This document shows positions 47,017 through 54,891 of a stretch of DNA of 64,000 nt, piece by piece. Each line of letters begins with the position of its first letter. Within the stretch, counting starts at the first letter, position 1. The stretch lies in contig NC_015559.1 in NCBI RefSeq assembly GCF_000214215.1, forward strand, positions 930,001-994,000. The letters are read 5' to 3'. The DNA comes from Marinomonas posidonica IVIA-Po-181. GTDB lineage: Bacteria; Pseudomonadota; Gammaproteobacteria; Pseudomonadales; Marinomonadaceae. The position numbers and the translations under genes were made by a program. The notes beneath the pieces are model-generated. The model searched no databases. It was not told the DNA's origin and saw only the letters and a program-made list of their open reading frames with translations.

Positions 47017-48732
47017 AGTGACATCAACCTCTATGACGGTAAAGAAACCACCAGTAGTTCCTTAGCCGATACGCTGCTTAGCGACGTCAAAGGTGGTGTC
47101 GTTGTCGATACAGACAGTAGCGAAGCGGGCAAGATGTATCTTGACGTGAACGGAGAAAGTAAAACCAGCCAAATTGACACCTTGGGTCATGAAGTGCTGG
47201 AAACACAAGATTTTCAGGGTAAAGGCAACGGCATCCTCTTTAGCAATAGCGAAGATACTCAGGAAGCTTTGGGTGATGCCTTTGGTAACCAACTGGCTGA
47301 TCGCATTAACCAAGCCGCGGGTGGGGACTTAGATAGCACCGGAGGCAGTGACTTCAATCAACGACAAGTGGCCAGCTACAGCGTTCAGCAAGGCACCAAT
47401 AATGCGAATAAAGTTGGCAATGCCGAAGTTGATCACAGGCAGCTTTATGTCGCGGAAGCGCAAGCGATCATAAAAGCAGCGCCTGCTTATGCTAAACAGC
47501 GTGGTATCAGTGAAAACAAAGCGAAGACCGAACTTACTCAGCAAGCGTTAAGGCAAGTCGATCAAACTTGGTCAGAGCAGATTGAAGAAAACCCTGAAGC
47601 TCGTGAAATGTTGGCCGATATTGCGCTAGAAATTGGGCAAGTTTCTGAAAGTGCATTAGGGCGTGGAAGTCTAGATATTGGTTTTGATACTGAAAGTAGC
47701 GAAGCTTTCCAGGCTAAGGACCAAGAAACATTTAATGATACCAATATCAATGCTAGAGAAATTGGCTTGATAGAAAAAGGATGGGGCGGTGAAGCGAACT
47801 TCATCGAAAAATATGGCACCAAGAATGGTGAAAAGGCTGTTGATGTTGGATTAGGTGACGCGGCTGAGGAAGCCATTGATTCGGTTCGTGACTTTTCGAC
47901 TGCTGCGGTTGAGGGCATACAACAAGATCCACTTGGCGTAGCAAAAAATGCAGCAGAAACGGTTGTTAACGGTGTTGTTGATGCCGTTACTTCCCCATTA
48001 GATACTTTTGTATTTGAGGACAGTAAAGGCAGTGCTGCAGATAGACAACTGGTTGCTGAACTTCAAGGTAACGCTGAAACAGCCACTAAAGAAGCAGGAT
48101 CAAATTTAATTGATTCCGTATCTGAACTAATGCCACCGGGTGTTGGGAAAGCAGCCAAAGGGACAACAATCGTTGTCGCAAAAGAAGCCGTTGAGCAAGC
48201 TTCGAAAAAAATAGATTATGTTGATACTGACAGCGAAATGATAGGGTTGGATCAACCTACTTATAGCTCAGTTGTACACAAAACCATCGACTCCAATCAG
48301 GTTAATCGTGAGATGGAAGTCGCCGGAAATGATGCTGCTTGGATTCCGGATGATGTTGTAAAAACAGAAACCCTACTACCGGGTTACGAACTTGAAATGA
48401 TTGTTACAGAAGGGCAGTTAACTGCCATTGGTGAGGGAAAATCCGCAATAGGAGGTTGGGCGAGTAAAGATGCTTTATCTGATACTATACAAGAGGCACG
48501 AGACTTTACTGCTGTACAAAAAAAATGGAAGAATGAAGATTATAGTCCTCTATACAAAATTACTTTAGAGGTAAAAGAGCCGATTACTGGGCAATCAGGT
48601 ACTGCGGATGAAATGTACGATACCTTATTGGATAGAACTCTTCCAGGTGGCGTTGAACAGTTTAATTTTGATGATAACAAAGATGCATTTAATAAATTAG
48701 ATGTAACAGATGCAAAATTATTGGAGCCATAA
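46972..48732 (+). CDS. CdiA/filamentous-haemagglutinin C-terminal fragment with toxin domain
   Basis: The frame is open from 46954, just after the CACCTTAAG seam, and has only a GTG at 46972, so the 586-residue product is the 3' part of a much larger exoprotein. Residues about 1-150 look like a haemagglutinin pre-toxin region (DTLGHEVLETQDFQGKGNG, EALGDAFGNQLADRINQAAG). About 150-400 are helical and Ala/Glu-rich. About 400-586 probably form the toxin (DQPTYSSVVHKTIDSNQVNR, LEMIVTEGQLTAIGEGKSA, LPGGVEQFNFDDNKDAF). I cannot assign an activity. An immunity-like gene starts on the next base. The delivery N-terminus is missing. Confidence 0.65.
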   Translation: MALGHLAQNKFGLELSDINLYDGKETTSSSLADTLLSDVKGGVVVDTDSSEAGKMYLDVNGESKTSQIDTLGHEVLETQDFQGKGNGILFSNSEDTQEALGDAFGNQLADRINQAAGGDLDSTGGSDFNQRQVASYSVQQGTNNANKVGNAEVDHRQLYVAEAQAIIKAAPAYAKQRGISENKAKTELTQQALRQVDQTWSEQIEENPEAREMLADIALEIGQVSESALGRGSLDIGFDTESSEAFQAKDQETFNDTNINAREIGLIEKGWGGEANFIEKYGTKNGEKAVDVGLGDAAEEAIDSVRDFSTAAVEGIQQDPLGVAKNAAETVVNGVVDAVTSPLDTFVFEDSKGSAADRQLVAELQGNAETATKEAGSNLIDSVSELMPPGVGKAAKGTTIVVAKEAVEQASKKIDYVDTDSEMIGLDQPTYSSVVHKTIDSNQVNREMEVAGNDAAWIPDDVVKTETLLPGYELEMIVTEGQLTAIGEGKSAIGGWASKDALSDTIQEARDFTAVQKKWKNEDYSPLYKITLEVKEPITGQSGTADEMYDTLLDRTLPGGVEQFNFDDNKDAFNKLDVTDAKLLEP

Positions 48733-49170
48733 ATGATTACTGATACTGAATCCTTAAATGTTGATGGAAAAGCAGTTAGACGTAATAAAATAGGAATTAC
48801 TCAAGAAAAAATTTATGGTGCTAGTTGGTTATGTCAAGATAGCTACTATAAGCTAATGTTTAACGAGCCAACCTTTATAAGTTTTGCAGAGGAAGATGAG
48901 CTTGTTTTAGTTATGTCTGAAAATAAAAAAGGGATATATTCTGGTATTTTTTTCTATAGTGGTCTTGGTAAGTTTATAAAAGAACTTTCCATCAGCTCTA
49001 TACCAAAAGAAGATGGAATAGATGGAGATATTACTACCCTGTTAGCTTTGGTAAATAGAGAAAAGCATTTGTATGGCTTTATTTATACCATTGGAAAACG
49101 CGACTTTTCTATTGACTTTGATGCTGATAAATTAGAATTTGGATCTGATCTTAAAAGGACTCGCCTTTAA
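48733..49170 (+). CDS. Probable immunity protein for the CdiA-like fragment
   Basis: The 145-residue soluble acidic protein starts directly after the toxin stop. It is beta-rich in appearance (TFISFAEEDELVLVMSENKK, GIYSGIFFYSGLG, YGFIYTIGKRDFSIDFDADK). I recognise no family; function is inferred from position. A seam repeat with terminator follows. Confidence 0.6.
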   Translation: MITDTESLNVDGKAVRRNKIGITQEKIYGASWLCQDSYYKLMFNEPTFISFAEEDELVLVMSENKKGIYSGIFFYSGLGKFIKELSISSIPKEDGIDGDITTLLALVNREKHLYGFIYTIGKRDFSIDFDADKLEFGSDLKRTRL

Positions 49171-49215
49171 AGGGAAGTGCTAATTCAACTCCGAAGTTCA
49201 CCACTCCCCAAACAA

Positions 49216-49314
49216 TACTGATTAGGACATCCACCTTAAGTTCTTAACCTTTTCAATAAGTTAGAATCCTTTAACTTCTTCTAAGGCTCAATTCAGCGAT
49301 TGAGCCTTTTTTGT
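49216..49314. repeat. Seam repeat with terminator
   Basis: It carries TTAGGACATCCACCTTAAG, TTCTTAACCTTTTCAATAAG and TTAGAATCCTTTAACTTCTT, then the AAGGCTCAAT hairpin. It matches 39742-39909 over its whole length with few differences, although the two lie almost 10 kb apart. Confidence 0.8.
49285..49312 (+). terminator. Terminator in the seam repeat after the immunity gene
   Basis: Stem GGCTCAAT / ATTGAGCC with a TCAGCG loop is followed by TTTTTT. The loop differs from the 39884 copy while the arms are kept, a compensatory sign that the hairpin is functional. Confidence 0.8.
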
Positions 49315-49337
49315 TTCTCCTGAAAGAGACTAAATTA

Positions 49338-49397
49338 CCAAGGCCATCGGTAGTGGCATTAGGCCATTTGGCGCAGGACAAATTTGGCTTAGAACTG
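49338..49397 (+). repeat. 60-bp coding repeat, copy 2 (truncated pre-toxin)
   Basis: It is 58/60 identical to 46957-47016 and is cut after ...TTAGAACTG by the left end of a RAYT element relic at 49405, so a further toxin module once began here. Confidence 0.85.
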
Positions 49398-49404
49398 TAA
49401 TAAT

Positions 49405-49820
49405 TGGGGTCAGAGTAAAATCAAATTTACTCTCTAGCGAATCTTTATTAGTGCTATCCTTTTTTATCTTGAAGTATGAGAGAAAGGAGTTTCCATGCCA
49501 CGTCGTCCGAGAGTATCTATTCCAGGCTATGCCGAGCACATTATTCAGCGTGATAATAAACGCCAGCCCATTTTTGCCAGCGATGAAAACATTAAGGCTT
49601 ATGGCTTTTTGGCTTGGTGAATACGCTAAAAAGTTTGAAGTATCGATACACGCTTGGGTGTTTATGACCAACCCTGTTCATTTACTGTGTACACCCAGTA
49701 ACACAACTTGCGTTTCAAAAATGAAGCCGTTGCTGGGTAGACAATACGTTCGATATTTTAATTATACGCTATCAGCGTACTGGCAACTTATGGGAAGGGC
49801 GTTTTCGATCTTGCTTAGTA
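49405..49820 (+). pseudogene. Decayed RAYT element (left end plus broken transposase gene)
   Basis: The left inverted end (49405-49425, one mismatch to 35231-35251) and gene start ATG 49495 match the intact copy. The gene has a frameshift near 49610, a second one near 49768, NHVHLL changed to NPVHLL (loss of a metal-binding His), and ends abruptly at 49820. There it joins the truncated structured element. It is non-functional. Confidence 0.88.
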
Positions 49821-49966
49821 CACGCCCTTCGGGTCTTCCAGAGAAACGGTCTCTCTGTGTTAAGAGTGATTGAAAGGTATTAACATTTCTGCTCACTCTT
49901 GCCTTGATAGACAGTTTCTCTGATAAGACAGACGTTCAGAAGACTAATTCGCACCTTCCCTAGGTA
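49821..49966 (-). mobile_element. Truncated inverted copy of the 271-bp structured element
   Basis: The reverse complement of this stretch matches 23528-23670, the terminal repeat plus hairpin A, with few differences: GAAGGTGCGAAT, TCTTCTGAACGTC, CTATCAAGGCAAGAGTGAGC and ACCTTTCAATCACTCTTAAC are shared. The hairpin-B half is missing at the junction with the RAYT relic. Confidence 0.8.
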
Positions 49967-49973
49967 AATTCGC

Positions 49974-50954
49974 TTATTTGAAAGAGATAGATGCCAAGAT
50001 GCGGCGTTCACCTTCAAACGGTTGACGAGCATGCAATACCGTATGGTTATTGATCCATAGTACGTCGCCTGGCTGCCACTTAAAGTTCACACACAACTCG
50101 TCCATGGCTTTTACTAGCTGCTCAAGGGCATTCGCGTCCATTGGCTCACCATTTGCTGTAGTGACAGCTTTTTCCCCTTGATTGCGGGAATCATTCCAGC
50201 CAGTGAATACTGCCACAATGGAGTTAAAGAAGGTTTTTTGCTGGGTTTCGTCATCAAAACGAATGCCCGGTAACACACGAGTCTCTGTGCGCACATCACC
50301 ATTTTCTAGCCATTCCCAATCCATACCGGCTTCGCGCATTTTTTCTTCTGCTTCCGCACGTGTGGAAACGTGGAAGGTATCTTTCCAAGAACGGCCAATG
50401 GCAGAAGTGTTGTCAGTGATCTCAGGCATCACGCGAACATAGCGCACGCCTTGTTCTTCGACTTTTCTAGCGAAGTCTGGAGCAACCTCAAAAAATTTCT
50501 CACAGATTTCGCCGGAATGCAGAATAGATGTCGCCCCGCCTTTTGCGGCTGAGGTTTCACAGTAAAAGAAAATGTAGCCAGGAGGCGTTGGTACTTGCGC
50601 CATTTCGTGGTGGAAGGGGATCTTTTCTGACGCAGGAGACTCATTGGCGGTCACAATACGCGATGCGGTTACTTGAGCGCGAGGCGCAGCACCACCAACG
50701 TAAGGCATGTTCTGGTAGTTTGTTTGGTCGAGCATCTTCTCGAATTCGTCTGAGGTTTCAACTGGAAAACCACGGAATAATACAGCCCCGTGTTTGATCA
50801 ATAAGTCATGAAGCTCAGCTTTGTTGTCTTCGACCCAGTTGAAAAACGCCATTTTATTGCTTTGAACGTCCGAGTTGTGAGGCGTTACCAGCAATGGAAA
50901 ATCCAACCCATTTACTTGTTTTTGTTCTTCTAGTTTGGAAATTACCACACTCAT
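49974..50954 (-). CDS. TauD/TfdA-family Fe(II)/2-oxoglutarate dioxygenase
   Basis: The 326-residue protein has the iron-binding triad in IPFHHEMAQ (His-x-Glu, in place of the usual His-x-Asp) and NNHTVLHARQPFEGERRILA (distal His, 2-oxoglutarate Arg). LLIKHGAVLFRGFPV near the N-terminus is typical. Family members hydroxylate small substrates, sometimes releasing sulfite or an aldehyde from sulfonates or ethers. The neighbours suggest catabolism of a small polar compound. Its upstream region holds three copies of a shared operator-like motif. Confidence 0.87.
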   Translation of the reverse strand: MSVVISKLEEQKQVNGLDFPLLVTPHNSDVQSNKMAFFNWVEDNKAELHDLLIKHGAVLFRGFPVETSDEFEKMLDQTNYQNMPYVGGAAPRAQVTASRIVTANESPASEKIPFHHEMAQVPTPPGYIFFYCETSAAKGGATSILHSGEICEKFFEVAPDFARKVEEQGVRYVRVMPEITDNTSAIGRSWKDTFHVSTRAEAEEKMREAGMDWEWLENGDVRTETRVLPGIRFDDETQQKTFFNSIVAVFTGWNDSRNQGEKAVTTANGEPMDANALEQLVKAMDELCVNFKWQPGDVLWINNHTVLHARQPFEGERRILASISFK

Positions 50955-51006
50955 ATCTACTCCCGATTTAGGTCATGGTGTTGTCAGAGATTCATTTATT
51001 GATGTG

Positions 51007-51025
51007 TATCAATAGTAAATGAATT
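51007..51025 (+). promoter_or_regulatory. Operator-like repeat, copy 1
   Basis: TATCAATAGTAAATGAATT lies in the control region of the dioxygenase gene. It matches three other copies (51058, 51099, 53166) of the consensus AAATCAATAGTAAATGAATT. A shortened version stands at 50990-51006. Confidence 0.6.
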
Positions 51026-51057
51026 TAATTAACTCTAATCACATGGCTTTTTAAAGT

Positions 51058-51077
51058 AAATCAATAGTGAATGAATT
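51058..51077 (+). promoter_or_regulatory. Operator-like repeat, copy 2
   Basis: AAATCAATAGTGAATGAATT has one difference from the consensus and the same orientation as copy 1, 51 bases away, close to a whole number of helical turns. Confidence 0.6.
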
Positions 51078-51098
51078 TTCTCTGAGAAATGCCGTACT

Positions 51099-51118
51099 AA
51101 TTCATTAGCTATTGATTT
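51099..51118 (-). promoter_or_regulatory. Operator-like repeat, copy 3 (inverted)
   Basis: AATTCATTAGCTATTGATTT is in opposite orientation to copies 1 and 2. It stands 26 bases beyond the 3' end of the dehydrogenase gene, just upstream of the dioxygenase control region. Confidence 0.55.
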
Positions 51119-51144
51119 ATTTAGTTTTATTTTCTGAAATTAAT

Positions 51145-52269
51145 TTACGCGAATGCGTAACCAGAATCTGTGATTGTGACCGCTTGACCTATTTGAGCAG
51201 AGTGTTGAGCGGCTAAACCTATCACCACTGCTTTCAAGCCATCTTCCACTGTGACGTCCACAGGAGCCTTTTCCGTAATGGCTTTGAAGAAGCCAAGGTG
51301 TTGGTAAAAAGTCGAGCCATTATGATCGCCAGCGTCCAATAGAGCTGGGTCCACAGGGATGTCGGACTCAATTGGGCCTTTCGGATCGCGTGGGCTAAGC
51401 ACTACTTTTGGAATCGGAGCAGCGCCTAGGGTTTCTGTCGGCCAGAAGCGTCCCGGGCCAGGGACAAAACACTCTAGTTTGGCTTGCGGGCCAATGGCGC
51501 AGATTTCTTCTTGGTAACGGGAGCCTTCTGCAAACATGTTGAGATCCAAGCAGGCGCGTTGGCCGTTTTCAAAATCCACTACGACAAAAGCATTGTCGAT
51601 GATGTCTGGCGTTTCCCCGTCGTAACGCTCTTCCAGATGGTTGCAATCTTGCCCAGTGGATGCGTAAACGCGCTTTACTTCACCTTGTATTAAAAGGCGC
51701 ATCAGGTCGAAAAAGTGACAGCATTTTTCCACTAAGGTGCCACCGGTTTGGCGATTGAAACGGTTCCAATCATTCACCTTTTCTAGGAATGGAAAGCGGT
51801 GCTCACGAATGTTCAGCATCGTCAGGGCGCCAATATCGCCATCTAAAAGTTGCTTACGGAACTGAGCTACTGGAGGCATGTAGCGGTATTCCATGGCCAC
51901 CCATACTGGAGCAGGGTGCTTGGCTGCGGCATCGCGGATTTTAGCTACTTGGGTAATATCACTGACGACGGGTTTTTCTACCAAGATAGGCAGAGTGGTG
52001 CGCTCAAATAGCGCTAGCAGTTGATTCGCGTGTTGGTAATTGGGCGTGGCAATGATAAGGGCTTCCAGACCGAGATCAGCGTTCAGCATATCATCCAGTG
52101 TGTAAAAAAACTGTGCGTCAGGCACTAGTTTTGCGCAGCGTTTTTGCATGTCTTGATTGGGTTCGGTGATCGCGACCACCTGTGCGCCATCAATCAAGGC
52201 TAAGTTTCTGAGGTGTTCTTGCCCCATCATTCCGCAACCTAGGATGCCATATCGAACGGAATTGCCCAT
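51145..52269 (-). CDS. Gfo/Idh/MocA-family NAD(P)-dependent oxidoreductase
   Basis: The 374-residue protein has a Rossmann domain (YGILGCGMMGQEHLRNLA) with the signature PILVEKPVVSD (EKP lysine). The C-terminal alpha/beta domain has GGTLVEKCCHFFDLMRLLIQ, which carries the catalytic-pocket His. The family oxidises sugars, inositols and related polyols. It lies 29 bases downstream of the GntR gene on the same strand, probably co-transcribed with it. Confidence 0.88.
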   Translation of the reverse strand: MGNSVRYGILGCGMMGQEHLRNLALIDGAQVVAITEPNQDMQKRCAKLVPDAQFFYTLDDMLNADLGLEALIIATPNYQHANQLLALFERTTLPILVEKPVVSDITQVAKIRDAAAKHPAPVWVAMEYRYMPPVAQFRKQLLDGDIGALTMLNIREHRFPFLEKVNDWNRFNRQTGGTLVEKCCHFFDLMRLLIQGEVKRVYASTGQDCNHLEERYDGETPDIIDNAFVVVDFENGQRACLDLNMFAEGSRYQEEICAIGPQAKLECFVPGPGRFWPTETLGAAPIPKVVLSPRDPKGPIESDIPVDPALLDAGDHNGSTFYQHLGFFKAITEKAPVDVTVEDGLKAVVIGLAAQHSAQIGQAVTITDSGYAFA

Positions 52270-52297
52270 TTTTCTAACCTCTTGTTTTTATTAAATG

Positions 52298-53014
52298 TTA
52301 GTGCCACCGAGCAACGTAACGACACTTGGCTGGGTTATACCATGTAAACGAAAACTCTTCGATTATGCCTTCGTTTGACCAACTTCTACGATGCACCTTT
52401 GGCATGGTTGTTTCTGGAACCAGCTCCAGTTTGTCCGTCACCCACTTAGGTGCGGGGGCACAGTCCACTTCATCTTCCACTCGGCTGATCCAAAAGGAAA
52501 AGTGATCCCGATAGTGAAGATAAAGTGACTCGTGCAAATCCTTGGGTTTGAGACTTGGTGCATGGGCGTGCTTGAACCAAATTTGTTCCATGGCGACCAG
52601 TTCGCGATTGAGATAGCGAGCTCGTTTGATACACCAAAGCTTGCCATCCGCTTTGACGTTTAATTGGCGCTTCACAAACTCGTCGTCATCAAGCGTGATA
52701 GACAAAATATCAGCGGTCGGTACACCGCCTCCTTCTAAGGTTTCCAGATGGAAAAACTGGTAAATAGCGCGGCCACCGGGGGCGCGTTTTACATAGTTGC
52801 CTGAGCCTTGGCGACGTTCTAAAAAGCCATCTTCTTCAAGCTTTTTTAGAGCCTTACGAAGGGTGCCAATGGCCACGCCTAATTTGGCTGCAAGCTCAGC
52901 TTCTATGGGGAGTCGATCTCCCGGTAACCAATGACCCGCTGCAATCTCGCGATTCAATAATTCGCTAATTTGGATATAGAGCGGTAGCTGTTTTGTCTTA
53001 TTTTTCTTTTCCAC
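52298..53014 (-). CDS. GntR-family regulator with UTRA effector domain
   Basis: The 238-residue protein has an N-terminal winged helix (LPLYIQISELLNREIAAGHW, PIEAELAAKLGVAIGTLRKA, LEEDGFLERRQGSGNYV) and a C-terminal UTRA ligand domain (about 90-235). HutC/UTRA regulators usually repress nearby catabolic genes until a metabolite binds. The repeated 20-bp motif in both adjacent control regions is the best candidate operator. It is divergent from the aldo/keto reductase and TRAP genes. Confidence 0.9.
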   Translation of the reverse strand: MEKKNKTKQLPLYIQISELLNREIAAGHWLPGDRLPIEAELAAKLGVAIGTLRKALKKLEEDGFLERRQGSGNYVKRAPGGRAIYQFFHLETLEGGGVPTADILSITLDDDEFVKRQLNVKADGKLWCIKRARYLNRELVAMEQIWFKHAHAPSLKPKDLHESLYLHYRDHFSFWISRVEDEVDCAPAPKWVTDKLELVPETTMPKVHRRSWSNEGIIEEFSFTWYNPAKCRYVARWH

Positions 53015-53165
53015 TTTTTCACCTAACCCTGCGCATTATGTATCCTTATCTTACAAGTCAAATGGGCAATTGTAAGTATCTAAAATACTCTAACTGACTG
53101 ACTTCGCAGTATATGCGCCCACCAAACCAATCATGATTTGGGCGGAGAAAAGAAATATTTAAGGT

Positions 53166-53185
53166 AATTCATTTACTATTGATTT
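53166..53185 (-). promoter_or_regulatory. Operator-like repeat, copy 4
   Basis: AATTCATTTACTATTGATTT is the exact reverse complement of the consensus. It lies between the divergent GntR and aldo/keto reductase genes, where it could control both. The surrounding 53015-53335 interval holds no gene. Confidence 0.65.
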
Positions 53186-53335
53186 ACATCACAAGAATAC
53201 ATTGTTAGGGTAAATATACAACCACTCGTGACGGTATCGGTTTTTACCGATCTAGAGCGAGGAGCACAAAATAAAAACAAAAATTCTGAGCGTCCTACGG
53301 AAGCCAGCAACGCTCAAAATTCGGAGAGAAAAACA

Positions 53336-54238
53336 ATGCGAATGGTTCAAATTGGCAAATCTGACCTGCAATTCAGCCGCCTAGTGTACGGTGTTTGGCG
53401 TTTAGCAGATGCTTCTGATGTGTCGCTAGCCCATGTCAGACAGAAGATTGACCTATGCCTTGAGCAAGGCATTACCACCTTCGACCACGCAGATATCTAC
53501 GGTGATTACGAATGCGAAACCTTGTTCGGTGAAGCTCTAGTTCAAGACCCTAGCTTGCGTCCTAAGATGCAGCTTATTTCAAAATGTGACATCGCCCTGA
53601 TGTCAGAAAAATTTCCTGATCGCCGAGTGAAGTTCTACGACACCAGTGCTGCATATGTAACAGCCAGTGTTGAGCAGAGCCTGAAAAACCTTCACACGGA
53701 CTACCTAGATCTGTTATTGATTCACCGTCCTGATCCCTTGATGAATGCCGCCGAAACTGGCGCGGCGTTAGATGCCTTAATTGACAGCGGCAAAGTACGC
53801 GCTGTGGGAGTGTCTAACTTTGACGTTTGGGATTGGCGTCTACTGCAAGCCAATATGCGTCATCCGCTCGTAGTCAACCAAGTGGAATTAAGCTTGCTGC
53901 AACGAGATGCCTTTACCAATGGTAGCTTGAGCGCTATGCAATTGGATCATCTCACGCCCATGGCTTGGTCGCCTTTAGGTGGCGGTGCCTTGTTTGGTGA
54001 TACGCCTGAAACTCGCCGTTTGGCACCTTTGTTTGAACGTTTGGCGAAGGAGCAGGGGGCATCTTCTGATCATGTGGCTTTAGCTTGGCTGTTAGCGCAC
54101 CCAGCTAACATTCTGCCTGTGGTGGGAACCAATAACCCAGAGCGTATTAAAGATCTCTCAAATATCTTGGATATCCAGATTGACCGCGAAACTTGGTTCG
54201 AGCTTTGGACCGCGGCAGCCGGACATGAAGTCCCTTAA
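53336..54238 (+). CDS. Aldo/keto reductase (YdhF-like)
   Basis: The 300-residue TIM-barrel oxidoreductase has the catalytic Asp/Tyr in FDHADIYGDYECE, Lys in QLISKCDIAL, and His in LDLLLIHRPDPLMNA. It also has VGVSNFDVWDWRLLQANM and the NADPH-binding LPVVGTNNPERIKD. An in-frame GTG 36 codons upstream would add a disordered leader; ATG 53336 with GGAGAG just upstream begins at the conserved MVQIGKSDLQFSRLV. It probably reduces or oxidises a carbonyl or sugar intermediate of the same catabolic route as its neighbours. Confidence 0.88.
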   Translation: MRMVQIGKSDLQFSRLVYGVWRLADASDVSLAHVRQKIDLCLEQGITTFDHADIYGDYECETLFGEALVQDPSLRPKMQLISKCDIALMSEKFPDRRVKFYDTSAAYVTASVEQSLKNLHTDYLDLLLIHRPDPLMNAAETGAALDALIDSGKVRAVGVSNFDVWDWRLLQANMRHPLVVNQVELSLLQRDAFTNGSLSAMQLDHLTPMAWSPLGGGALFGDTPETRRLAPLFERLAKEQGASSDHVALAWLLAHPANILPVVGTNNPERIKDLSNILDIQIDRETWFELWTAAAGHEVP

Positions 54239-54283
54239 ACGGTAAGACACGATAATAACAATGCGTTTTTGAGGGAGTAACAC

Positions 54284-54835
54284 ATGGCGATTCTTAGAAT
54301 GCTAGTGTCCTGGTTTACCGCCATCAATATGCTGCTGAACCGCGTCGGGCGAAACATCGCTTGGGTGTTGGTGGCAATGATGATCAGTGTGATTTTGTTG
54401 CAAGTCTTTTGTCGTTACGTGCTAGGCAACGCCCTGCCATGGCCTGAAGAAGCGGCTCGCGCTTTGATGATTTGGATGATGGCGATGGTGGCTGGGGAAG
54501 CCTACCGACGGGGCTCATTCGTCGCTATTGATATGTTCTTAAGTGCTTTACCGGAACGAGCGTCAAGTTTACTTAAATTGGTCTTGCTGCTGGTCGCTGG
54601 GGCCGTACTAGTGAAGTTGACAGTGCTAGGTATCGACTTCTTTGATCGGGGGTTTCGCTCTCGAGCGGCGTCGATTCACATTTCTCGTGCGTGGATTTAC
54701 CTCGCTATGCCGGTGTGCTTTTTCACCTTGCTGTTGGCAAACATCGAGTTATGTCTGCGGGAAATTGGCTGTCTGCTCGGCCATAAGCACTTTGCCCTGC
54801 GCACGGAAGTCCGTGCTGATGCGCCAGCCGAATAG
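54284..54835 (+). CDS. TRAP transporter small membrane subunit (DctQ)
   Basis: The 183-residue protein has four membrane spans and the DctQ pattern: FCRYVLGNALPWPEEAARAL, LMIWMMAMVAGEAYRRGSFV and the late SRAWIYLAMPVCFF. It forms the membrane complex with DctM. The gene order is Q-M-P, with the binding protein last. Confidence 0.9.
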   Translation: MAILRMLVSWFTAINMLLNRVGRNIAWVLVAMMISVILLQVFCRYVLGNALPWPEEAARALMIWMMAMVAGEAYRRGSFVAIDMFLSALPERASSLLKLVLLLVAGAVLVKLTVLGIDFFDRGFRSRAASIHISRAWIYLAMPVCFFTLLLANIELCLREIGCLLGHKHFALRTEVRADAPAE

Positions 54836-54891
54836 GCAGGTCGCAGTTTGATGGTGCTTATTTAGAACAATAATAACAAGAGACGCACATT

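Noticed and set aside
49451..49873. A 140-codon plus-strand open frame
   Set aside because: It is stitched from a different phase of the decayed RAYT gene and the inverted structured element; only part of it matches the transposase.
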